64,000 bases of DNA from Symbiodinium kawagutii (lineage: Eukaryota; Sar; Dinophyceae; Suessiales; Symbiodiniaceae): positions 512,423 through 576,422 of the forward strand of contig VSDK01027706.1 in assembly GCA_009767595.1 (NCBI GenBank), given 5' to 3'. Position numbers and translations under genes: made by a program. Positions 53,268 to 62,783 of this stretch are shown in pieces. Below the pieces are notes generated by a model. It ran no database searches, was not told the DNA's origin, and saw only the letters and a program-made list of their open reading frames with translations. Every line of letters starts with the position of its first letter. Position 1 is the stretch's first letter.

Positions 53268-53863
53268 GTCCTGGGTTCTCCAGGGAACGTTTGCGCAGTT
53301 GATCACCGCTGTTTGCCTCACTCCCTTCAGCGATCATTAATGATTCAAACATGTGCAACCACCAATAATGGTTGATTGGTCATTGGTTGCTGATTGTATC
53401 ATGGTGTGTTTTTCTTCGAATTGTCAAAGTAGGGGACAACCCAAATCATCAAATATTTACAAATACTGGGGGGTGTGGTTAAGTCGCATCAGTCGGCGGA
53501 AGTCGCATCAGTCCTGCGTGCGCGCAGGGTTTTGGAGTGGTTTTCCATTATTTTTGGTTTATATCTAACATGTTTGGATCCAAGACAGTGTTACAAAATC
53601 ATGCGTGCGCGCAGTGTTTCCGGCAGATTCCGTAGTATGATTAGTATGTCCCTATGGGATTTGGTAGTCTTGGGGTTGCTTGGTTGTGTGCGCGGTAGCC
53701 GATGTGCCAGTGCAACTTGCGTCTGAACTCATGCGGATCATTGCGTTGAAGCATGCGCCCTTTGCTGCTGCGCGCACACTTTCGCGCATTTTTTGTCAAA
53801 TCTTTGAACAAAAATGCGTCTGCTGAGACACGCTGTGCCATTGGGATTTGCTTGGGGTGATGG

Positions 53864-53945
53864 GACTTCTTTCCGGGTGATGGGACTTCTGTTTCAATGC
53901 GTGCCGTGCGGGTGTGATGGGACTTTTCCCCGGGTGATGGGACTT
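53864..53945. repeat. GGGTGATGGGACTT short tandem repeat
   Basis: GGGTGATGGGACTTC or close variants occur four times. The minus strand reads KSHHPGKSPITP-type ghost peptide. Confidence 0.7.
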
Positions 53946-53984
53946 AACCCCACCTCTTGTAGTAATCAATTCTATAGTGATGAA

Positions 53985-54036
53985 ATGGAATACACCAACC
54001 ATTTTTGGGGTACCCCCATTTTGAGAAACACCCAAA
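53985..54036. mobile_element. R1 MITE, half copy
   Basis: TTTGGGGTACCCCCATTTTG followed by AGAAACACC is the right end of R1. The left end is missing or eroded. Confidence 0.6.
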
Positions 54037-54545
54037 TGCCTGCAAGCCAATGATACTTCACACTTGGCTTCGAAACGTGGCAGGGCTATTGCTTCCGAAG
54101 CAACTCCCCCTAGCACCAAGCTGTACCATGGCAAGCAACGACTCTGAACCAAGCATTGCACATGTTCCAACACGTACTTGTACCATCTTGTACGGTGGCA
54201 TTTCCACATAGGGGGTTTATCAGGCTCAGGTTTGTTCTGGGGACACCTCGGTCAATCTGTGGTGCGTCTTCTGAGGTTGGGATAAGCATGGTCGCTGAAC
54301 TGACTCGAAACTAACGGGAATGCAACTATCTGCTGAGGTTTCCCTAAACCTTAATTACAGATTACATATGATTACGGTATACATTCTAGCTGAACTAACC
54401 GCTAGCTTACAAATAATTATGGATAAACCTTCTCTATGGTACCTGGACTCACCACTAATTATATAAGGTAGCTTATGATATTTTATTACTTACCACTAGG
54501 GAAAGTGATGGAAAGTGGCTGACGCTTGTGACCTCCAGCGTTGAG

Positions 54546-54709
54546 GTTGGGATACCCACATGGAGTTCTACGCCAAGCTGATGAACCCACTGGGTGGCGT
54601 GCTGGGCGAGTATCTCTCCGAAGCCTCCGTGCGCATCATTGCGCCTGGGCGCAGGCAGTGGCACTGCACCACGCTCGTGGCACCCGGTGCTAACCATGGG
54701 GAGCGAGCA
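54546..54709 (+). CDS. Internal exon, unknown protein
   Basis: After GCGTTGAG|G the frame reads WDTHMEFYAKLMNPLGGVLG, then EYLSEASVRIIAPGRRQWHC and TTLVAPGANHGERA at the donor GTATGG. A longer version reaches 54727 with a GC donor (ATG|GCATGC), immediately before R3 copy 5. Confidence 0.55.
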
Positions 54710-54744
54710 GTATGGGAAACGATCCCCGCAATGGCATGCAATGG

Positions 54745-54840
54745 CTGTCGGTTGGGAGGGAGGCCAGGAGCCAGGGGTATCCCGTTCTGGCATGTTCTGG
54801 CCCTTTCAAGATGATACCATGGTTGGAGGAGCTACCAGGA
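54745..54840 (+). repeat. R3 interspersed repeat, copy 5
   Basis: GTCGGTTGGGAGGGAGG, GGAGCCAGGGGTATCCC, CCCTTTCAAG and GGAGGAGCTACCAGGAGGG occur in the R3 order, just after an exon. Confidence 0.65.
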
Positions 54841-54899
54841 GGGTTTTGTTGATGGTGGATTTTCCATGGCCAGGTTTGTCGGAGGCTGATCATTAATGG

Positions 54900-55740
54900 A
54901 ACAACGTCATGCCATCATCCATCATCGTGCAACCAACCATACCCCAACAGCTGGTTAACCATAGCTGACCTTCATCATCAACTGGTATGATCAGTAACAC
55001 CCTTTCTTGGCATCAAATCCCGAGCCGGTTGCATTCTAGCGAAGGGTGAACATGTGGCCAGACCTCAGGTTTTTCGGTCATGAACCATCATTAAGCATCT
55101 ATCATCGGGGTAATTGAAATATTTTTTATCATTGATTTTGATGTGTTTGTTCATCGTCAGGGATGAGGTGACGCGCATTAATTTTTGATCCTTGTTGCTA
55201 ACCCCTTCCTGCAGATACCGTACAAAATATTCCTCGAGAGCAATACTGAGCGCAGATTGTTGGGGGAACATGAAGCAACCATTGACCATGCCAATGGTTC
55301 TTATGATGTACTTCCAAAATGCTTGTGATTTTCTGTTCTCCCTCATTCTCACTTCTGTGGTATGGTGATACTATAAGCAGATTCCCTTTGATTCCATTTG
55401 ATCAGTTCGGTAGACTGCTTCACTGGAGTGCTAGCTGACCTGTTGGGACCACCCTAATACGACATGTTTTTCACAACCAGAGGGTTCCACTTCTTGTGCT
55501 GGAGGAGATTTGGTGAGGAACCGAGCCCATGTTCTGATTCATGGTTTCAACCAGTCGGGATGATTGATTCATGGTTTCAACCAGTCTATGGATCAATATC
55601 TATCAACCAACTAATGGAGGATAATTCCCAACGATACTAGGGAAAACAATGATTAACGATAGGGGACCCGGGGGTACCGGGTGAACTGACCCATAGCCAA
55701 ATAATTGCAGCTAGAACCTGGTTGACTAATTCCTATTTTC
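54900..55740. other. Intron before the EEP gene's first placed exon
   Basis: Contains a duplicated GATTCATGGTTTCAACCAGT (55538-55585) and R2-like GGGTGAACTGACCCATAGCC near 55678. It ends in an R4 motif, GGTTGACTAATTCCTATTTT, just before the acceptor at 55744. Confidence 0.5.
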
Positions 55741-55744
55741 TGAG

Positions 55745-58129
55745 GGGTGCTTCAACCACCACTTCACTATCGGCCGCTCAGGACGACGATTTATTTCCAT
55801 CCAATCGATTCAAAGAGGAGATTGTCACCAACAACTTTGAGGGTGTGCGCTGTTCGACTGCATTAAGCCCATGGCAATATACGTGGCCGGCAGACAGGAG
55901 AACCGTACGTCTTCCTTCAGAGCCTAAAACGTTGCGATGGTCACAGCTATGGTAGTAGGCTGGTATGGTCCATGATCACCCCAGGCATCAAGGAAGTGTT
56001 GTTAGTCATAGTTTGTTTTCCCCAGTTAGCTTCTTCTGGGGTTCATCAGTCAGTCTGCAGGATTCGTTAACATTTTGACCATGTCTAGTTGGTGATTTCA
56101 AAATGTTTCAAATAAGTTGATTTTCCCAAATAGTATTACCAGCTATGGTTTGTTGGTTGACTTGTGCATATTTTTCATGGCAGGGCGCTGAGCAAAGGCC
56201 AACCAGGCAGGTGAATCTGTCATGTTTTGGCCAAAGCTGTTGCTATACATTTGACACGGCTACTCGAGTTCCGATGATCGCGGCCCATGGAGATTTCCGG
56301 ATTTCGGCTCGCGCTTGGCTTTCTGCCAAGGAGGTCTTCGGACAGCGAATCTCAGATCACGTGCCCCAAGAATTCACGTTTGGACAGGACAGCAAGGAGG
56401 ACAGCAAGGAGGACAGCAAGGGCATCAAAGTTCTTAGTTGGAATATCATGGCCAGAGCATTATGCAGAAAGAAGGGCCAGGGCGAAATGTCCAATAATGG
56501 CTTTGAGTTTGACGAGACAATCCAGGAGTACTCTGAGAGGTTGCTTCGGAAGGTTGCTCCCATCATCACCTCGTGGATACTGCAGCAATACAGTGTGGGC
56601 ACCGTGGGCAAAAAATGGGGAAAGCCATGGGTTTGCTGCTTGCAGGAAGTGCCTGGTCACCGTCACTTAAGGAGAGATCTTTTGCAAAAGGTGCAAGATG
56701 GGCTGAAGGACGCAGGAGTTGAGACCTTGCAAACTGCTGAGCTTTCCAAAGCTTCTGCCTTCATGTGCACGGTCACATTGTGGGACGGAGCTGTTTGGGA
56801 TCTGGAGCATTGCACTCACCATGGCAGCCACGTTTTGTGCACAGTGCTGTCCTCCAAACCATGCACTCGTCAACGGCCTCCGGCCCTGCTGCGCGTGATG
56901 AATTGTCACTTGCCACTGCCTGAATGCCATGCTGATGTCAAGGATGCCATGGCCCCTGTGCTCCAGCTGTTGGCTGAGTCGCCAGCTCAACAAGTGGCAC
57001 TGGTGGCAGGTGACTTGAAGCTGGATTTAGGCGTGGAAGGGGCTGTTCAAGCACTTCGCAAAGCTTACCAAGGGTTGGCTGCTCCAGCTGGGTCGCCCGA
57101 TAGCTCGTCCTTGTTCTGCGCCGTTGTCCCTGGGTCATCCCTCTATGATTGGACTCGAGGGACGTCGGACGCTGCCATTCTAGCGCCCGGCCTGTGTAAT
57201 TCCGAAGCTGAGATACATCCAGCGGTTCCGACTGGAAGCGTTTTGAAGAGGTGGGATCCCTTGAACGGACTGAGCTCTGAGGATTTCATTGCACAATGCA
57301 TCAATTACAATCTTCAGGACTGCGTGCGACAACACCTTCCAAGTTTAACGTCAGATGATTTAGGACGCTTGGGATCTCATCATTTTGGAGATCAAGCTGA
57401 AGAGCTAGACAGTTTGTTGTCAAAGATTCAAAAGATCGATGTAGGAGTGGAGCCAGAACGAAATGAGGCAGAACGAAAGGAGCCGGAAAGAAAGGAGCCG
57501 GAAAGAAATAAGGCAGACAGAAAGGGACCGGAAAGAGAGTCGAGCCGACAAGATTTCATTCAGAAGCACATCCATCGGAAGCTGTGGAGCCGTGTAGCGT
57601 GGCTGAATGATGAGGAGCTTCATCTGTTGGGTTTGCTCCACTTCAGCGATCAGCCCTCCGAACTGCAGCGCCTATCCCAGCGTACCCAGCCCGGCACCCG
57701 GCCTCCCGCCGCTGTGTGCGGCCGTGCCTCCCAGGTGGAGGGACTGGCGGAGTGGCTCACCCCCGCCCGGCCCCCCGCCCCCCCGCCGCTGTGTGCGGCC
57801 GTGCCTCCCAGGTGGAGGGACTGGCGGAGTGGCTCAGCGACTTAGCCTTGGAAGATTACGAAACGGCTGCAGCCACGTGGTGCAACGACATGGGTGCCAT
57901 TGATCTCTCGGAGGTGCAGGAGAACGCCGCAGACCTGGCGGAGTTCTTGGGCCTTCATGGCCTTCGACCCTTGGAGCGGCGACGCTTGCTTCGAGTTTCA
58001 AAAAGTGACGTGGGACCAGCGAAGCGGGGCCCCAAGATCGGCCAAGGTGGGGGGAAGACTCACCATGACCGGTCAGAACATGTCAGAACATACCCGATTG
58101 GTGCTCCCAGCTTAGATCTGGGTGCTTGA
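55745..58129 (+). CDS. Endonuclease/exonuclease/phosphatase-like protein with C-terminal SAM domain
   Basis: Exons 55745-55904 (phase 2 to 0; donor GTACGT), 56184-57734 (517 codons) and 57812-58129 (TGA at 58127). In the second exon, numbered from its first codon: LSWNIMARAL at 84-93, CLQEV at 152-156, MNCHLPLP at 239-246, VALVAGDLKLDL at 271-282 and TSDAAILA at 327-334. This order is that of the EEP superfamily (Asn, Glu, Asp, final SDH). The last His is replaced by Ala and GDxN is GDLK, so activity may be lost or altered. Residues 366-415 and 455-500 are two copies of a DFI...L...HF.DQ..EL repeat, separated by an EPERKE-type charged linker. The last exon reads VEGLAEWLSDLALEDYE and later FLGLHGLRPLERRRLLR, a SAM-like fold pattern. 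The N terminus upstream of 55745 was not found. The substrate is unknown; nucleic acid or inositol phosphate are both possible in this superfamily. Confidence 0.75.
57735..57811 (+). other. 77-bp intron created by a tandem duplication (inferred)
   Basis: GCTGTGTGCGGCCGTGCCTC, then CCAGGTGGAGGGACTGGCGG and AGTGGCTCA are present twice, at 57711 and 57788. Each copy has AG|GT. Removing GTGGAG...CCCAG (57735-57811, exactly 77 bp) leaves the frame intact. Left in, the frame breaks and a stop appears at 57843. Confidence 0.7.
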
Positions 58130-58134
58130 GCACC

Positions 58135-59460
58135 TTTTAGATAAAATATTTTGTTTTATCTGGACCCTAAGGGTTGGAACCATGAAATTTATCTTGTTGG
58201 CGTTCCAGGTAGCCAACGTTTCATGATGTTTTGTAGTAGATTTTATCTTTGGATAATCGGGTGGGTAGCCGGGCCCTACCCTCGCGCACCAGAGGATCCA
58301 GAGGTGGGATCCAGAGGTGCCATGTACGCACCTGTGGGTTGGATACCCGACATGGTCCTGAAAATGATCTCTGCTGATTTGCCTTGGCTCCTTCTAGGCT
58401 CCTTCTATCTCCTTCTAGATTTTATTTTTGTATTTCCTCAAGTTTTTTGCGGGGGCTCTCTGATTGAGCTCCCCGAGAAGAAATGTGTTTGCCCTGCACG
58501 GATCCTGGATCTTGTTGGGCCATTGCTGGGACAGGACTATTTGTTGGGCTCATGAAATGGAAACCGCTTTTGTTGAGCTAAAACTGTTGAAACGCGGCGA
58601 TGGAAATTGAAATCAGTCCAAGTGATCTGGCGCCAGATCTTAAGTGTTCGGCTTGGAGCATTGAGCATTGGATGAAGGATGACGGAAACTGCGCACCGTT
58701 TTAGGCGCACCGATTTTGATGTTCCTAAATCACTTGCATGGCAATATTGTTCTGCCTAAAATCCATTGTTGAGACCTTTGTGCACAGTAAGAATTCAGTT
58801 AGTGATAGAGAAAATGTGAAGTCTGGTTCAGGACGGGGTCTGGCTCGATTGCAAGAAAACGTGCAAGATGAAATCCAGGGGTCTGAGGTTTGAGCTTGCA
58901 GCGGTCAGCAGTGGTTCAAGAAAGGTTCGCCTGGATTTCAACCGTGACAACCATGGTCTATGATAGGTGTATGGTGTGGCAACAGGATTTTTAGGCACAC
59001 AAAATTGGTTCATATGGGGTTTGTGATGGATCTATCATGGGTCTACGATGGGGTAAAAGGTCACTTTTACAATAACCGGCGGGCGCTGCCCACTCACGGT
59101 CTGAAAGTCAAAGTCAAGTCACTTTTACAAACACGGGTCAAGAAGAAATTTGTGACCCTGTCAGCTTGGATACAAACCCAATTACTTGCTTAGTCGTTGA
59201 TATTTCTTTTGTGCCTAAATGTGGCTAATGAATGCTGATGTGGTCGTAGCTCGGCAACAACCGTTAAAATCGGTGAATCAAATCCAGGCAGCCATAAATG
59301 TCCAACATTTCCACTGTTAGGAGCGGGTTGGTGGGGCAGAGGATTGAGATACTTCAAGGTACCCAAGAGGGCTAAGGTTACCCACAGTCATACGTTGGGT
59401 ACCCGAGAGGGCTCAAATATTTAGGGTGCCCAACGTTTTCAAGATGCAGCAATTAAAACC
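58135..59460. other. 3' flank of the EEP gene and gap before the next gene
   Basis: A 134-codon plus ORF at 58151-58555 looks like chance in a 3' flank. A frame at about 59050-59193 (GHFYNNRRALPTHGLKVK) is protein-like but has no clear acceptor. GTCACTTTTACAA occurs twice about 60 bp apart (59062, 59119). No supported gene was seen. Confidence 0.4.
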
Positions 59461-59462
59461 AG

Positions 59463-61015
59463 AAACATGTTGGCCCTGGACGGGGGCCCAGCGTCAGCAG
59501 CCACATTGTGAGTGTACAGGGTTGGGTACGTTGGATTTCAATTTTGGGTGTTCGAGTGCTGGGGGGTGGATCCCCAGAATTTAGCTAGCTAAAAAAGGTG
59601 TCCAACCTACTCGGGCGCACCAGACCTCTACTCAGAACCGCCCAGCAGCTACACCGATACAGTAGCAGGATAGCAGACTTGTTAAGCATGGACATGGACT
59701 GGCACAAAATGCTTGGGAATTACCAAGACGGAATCCTATGGTTCAACTGTTCAACCAATCGGTGTTTTTCAAATGTGTTCTTCCGATGCCAATTCAGATT
59801 TGAGTCTACTCCACTCTGGGTACTATATGATACATTATGATACTATAGTATACAATAATTATCTATAGTCTATAGTTCTTGTTTTGTTTTTTCCTTGCCC
59901 CCTTTTCTTTGCGCACGTTCCAAACCACCTTTGGTCATCCACCATCCCCTTCTCATTTTCACCCTGTCATCCTAGTTGAAGCGAGGCTCTGAGCTGTTGC
60001 ATGACTACATCAGACGAAATTTTAGCGATCCCATGATTCGCATCGGAACCATCAAGATGGTCCTTTGCGGTATTTTTGACAGCCCCTCAGCGGCACGAGG
60101 GCCCAGAGAGATGCGAATCATTTGCTTCTCTTTTGAGAAAGCTGAGCTCACTGAGCTCACGGAGAGCTCACCCACAGATTTTGAAACACCTGTACATGAC
60201 AGCTTCGAAACGTTTAGCTGTATAGGGTTACTATAAGTTACTTAAATTCCGTCCTAGAATATATCTTTCATATTTTTAACATGCGATCCGACGTCCATTG
60301 TCGCAGGTCATTTTTTGAAGGGAAGGTGGTGGCAAGGTCTGGTTGGCCGCCGCAGTCTGAGGCATTTTCATGATGTCGAAGCTGCTTGGCTCGGAGTACT
60401 TGGCAAGTGAAAGATACTGGTTGTGACACTGGTTGTAGCTTGTTGTTGGCGATTCTTGGTGGTTTTTTGTTTTTTGATTGACTGGTTCTTCCATGTTTTT
60501 GCCAATATCTTTGGGATGGTTTGTTGACTTCTTGAAGCCACCAGGACAATTACTGTAGATTTACTAGTCCAATGAATGCCTCTTCTTCAACACCTTCAAG
60601 TATTTGTCAGGGACTACTGATTTTCCTGGTAACCTGACAGTGCTGCAACCTGACAATAAGATACAATAAGTAGTACCAGGATAATTTAATTTGGATCCGA
60701 GTTGCAGCCCCTGTTTTTTGTCAGGAGGGATCCGATGGATCACTTGTTGTCCACCAGTTGGTCGACCGGTTCCCATGGCCAGGGTTGCAGCAAAGTCGTT
60801 TAGTTGGTGGCTTTAAACATTGTTTTGATTTTCCCCAATTTTTGGGATGGCCGTTTGATTACGGTATTTTTCACCATCTGCCTCGCGGCAGTGGGCCGCG
60901 TGAGGCGTCGTGCCAACGGGAGAGTGATGATCAACTATTGTTTGCGGATTTGTTGGGATCGCTTTCAACAATTCACCAACCTGGCATGTTTTGTTTCATT
61001 TCAATGAATTTCTGA
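59463..61015 (+). CDS. Five-exon gene, unknown protein
   Basis: Exons 59463-59507 (KHVGPGRGPSVSSHI; donor GTGAGT), 59598-59819 (VSNLLGRTRPLLRTAQQLHR, then IADLLSMDMDWHKMLGNYQD; donor GTACTA), 59976-60069 (LKRGSELLHDYIRRNFSDPM, then IRIGTIKMVLC; donor GTATTT), 60307-60406 (HFLKGRWWQGLVGRRSLRHF; donor GTGAAA) and 60892-61015 (GPREASCQRESDDQLLFADL, ending MFCFISMNF, TGA). Phases 0-0-0-1-2 agree at every junction. The third exon could alternatively read through to a stop at 60234. Introns are 90-485 bp. The start exon was not identified with certainty. No domain was recognised. Confidence 0.65.
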
Positions 61016-61249
61016 TTTGCGAAGACTTGGAAGTTGGAAGCCGGAAATAATCGGAATTGAAAGAAGAAAGGATTTTGAACAACGCTCAAGTGGCCTCAGA
61101 GTTTTTTTCCTGATATTTTGGCTTGGCAGTTTGGCTTCAGTTGACTCTGTGAACACGGTGCCCTTTTGATTGGATTCAACCAGGGGAGGTCGACTTATTG
61201 GCTGAGAAAAAAAACTTGATACCTTCATCGGACCGTTACAAACCCTGAC

Positions 61250-61420
61250 ACATCTCCTTGGTTAAGCACCGGCAATGAATTCCAGATTGCCCAGCAGTTG
61301 TTGGCTGTTTATGCATAGGTTGTGCATAGGCATGCTGGTCGTTTGCTGATGCCGTGGGTGTACCAGCTGGTTGGGAGCTTCCGGGAAACTGTAGCATAAG
61401 GGAAGCTCCCATGATGGCAG
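61250..61420. repeat. Intron with a GGGAGCTTCC hairpin
   Basis: GGGAGCTTCC (61374) and GGAAGCTCCC (61401) are a perfect inverted pair about 17 bp apart, close to the acceptor at 61420. ATAGGTTGTGCATAGG repeats lie upstream. Confidence 0.55.
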
Positions 61421-61605
61421 GACACCTGGTGTGTTGCAACGGTCGTCGGTGCCTGTCTAGGTTGCTGGTCCACTTGTACATCCTGCAGTTTGTGGTGCGT
61501 GTCAACTTCCCGGAGGAGGAGTTGCTAATCGTTGAGGAGCCAGCTGCTGTGCTGCCAGATCTTTGGGTTGTAGAGACACGGGTTCTTCCAGGGGTCGTCA
61601 AGTAA
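61421..61605 (+). CDS. Exon with stop, hydrophobic and acidic, unknown protein
   Basis: After ATGATGGCAG|GA the frame reads HLVCCNGRRCLSRLLVHLYI, then LQFVVRVNFPEEELLIVEEP and AAVLPDLWVVETRVLPGVVK, with TAA at 61603. Codon choice (GTG, CTG, GAG, AAC) is strongly coding. GT donors inside (TGG|GTTGTA, AA|GTAATG) would allow continuation to the next exons. The minus strand is open for 126 codons but is serine/threonine-rich and looks like a shadow. Confidence 0.55.
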
Positions 61606-61935
61606 TGTAGATCCATAGCAATAAATCACCATATTTGATGGTAAATCACTAGCTATTTCTAATTAAACTAAGGGTGGGTTTTAATGATGGCTCTTCTATT
61701 AGCATTGATGTACAATCCAAACATGAAGACTTGGATTCTGGAAGATTAGCCAAATGAACAATGGCTGGTGGTTTCAAAGAGTTGGCTTATTGTCAACCAT
61801 CCTTGGCCTGGGATGGCGGGTGGTTCATCAAGAGAGGTACCTTCCTGAAGCTTTAAGAATCAGCTGGTCATGATCAATCACTATCAAGTGGAAATAGAAT
61901 CATCGATTGGTTTGATTCAAGGATGTAATCCCAGC

Positions 61936-62604
61936 CAATTCTCCTGCGTTCAGTCACATCACCTTCACCACTGCCGTTCACCTGTTGCCACCTGAACGGT
62001 GATGAGTGGCTCTTGCTTGTCACGTTTGGCACCGAGGTGGTGGTGCCTTCACCACCCCAAAATGGCACCGTTTCTACATTCACTGGTGGAAATGGTATTG
62101 TTTTCAATGGTAGTACTACGATTGAAAGCTTTGTTCACATTCACTAACTGTCGTTTCTAGCATCGTTTCAATGGTAGTATTTTTAGGGATGGATCATCCG
62201 GCATGGTGGGCATTTGCATTGCTAGGCATATCTACGCATGCATAGATGTCAGGAGTATCTATGTGTATATGCGGTATATGTGCTATGTGTGTTTGATTCA
62301 TATTTGTGGCAATACTATATCACATGCCTTTTTTTCGTGGCATGTTACAATGCCCTTCGCTGGACATTGATGGGTGACATATCACATGCCGATACACATG
62401 TTTGTTCCGCTGGTGGCCGGCCCATGGTTTCATGATGATCATGGCGCCGGGGGGGTGGCAGGACCGACTTGGAAGTCTCTACATGTCCATGGCGTTTCTT
62501 TTGGTGCTCTTCGCTCTGCAGTACCTGGGAACTTGGTGAACTGCGCCGTGTCACTGGAGACGATTACTGACGAGTTGCAACATAGCTATTTGATATTTAA
62601 GTAA
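61936..62604 (+). CDS. Two phase-linked exons ending the plus-strand block
   Basis: 61936-62093 (PILLRSVTSPSPLPFTCC, then HLNGDEWLLLVTFGTEVVVP; donor GTATTG, phase 1) joins 62462-62604 (PTWKSLHVHGVSFGALRSAV, then PGNLVNCAVSLETITDELQ, ending YLIFK with TAA at 62602). The first exon overlaps a minus-strand ORF (62107-61874; NVETVPFWGGEGTTTSVP) that is also plausible. The second exon is firmer. It may continue the 61421 exon. Confidence 0.45.
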
Positions 62605-62783
62605 TTTCTTCAATAGAACCATTCGCTATGTATATTTGAAACATGTTTAAACATACATGCAGTTATTTACACGCAAGTATGTCGAGATAGATCTCATCTA
62701 TGTATATGTGTGAATATGTATGTGCGTTTTTGTGTGTGTGAAAACTAAGACTTGTTAAATTGCATGCGTTAGTTCTAGTTTCA

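Noticed and set aside
58151..58555. 134-codon plus ORF after the EEP gene
   Set aside because: No splice acceptor, AT-rich with low coding character; probably 3' flank.
61236..61616. 126-codon minus-strand ORF
   Set aside because: The plus frame shows coding-type codon choice and an AG|G acceptor; the minus frame is serine/threonine/arginine-rich.
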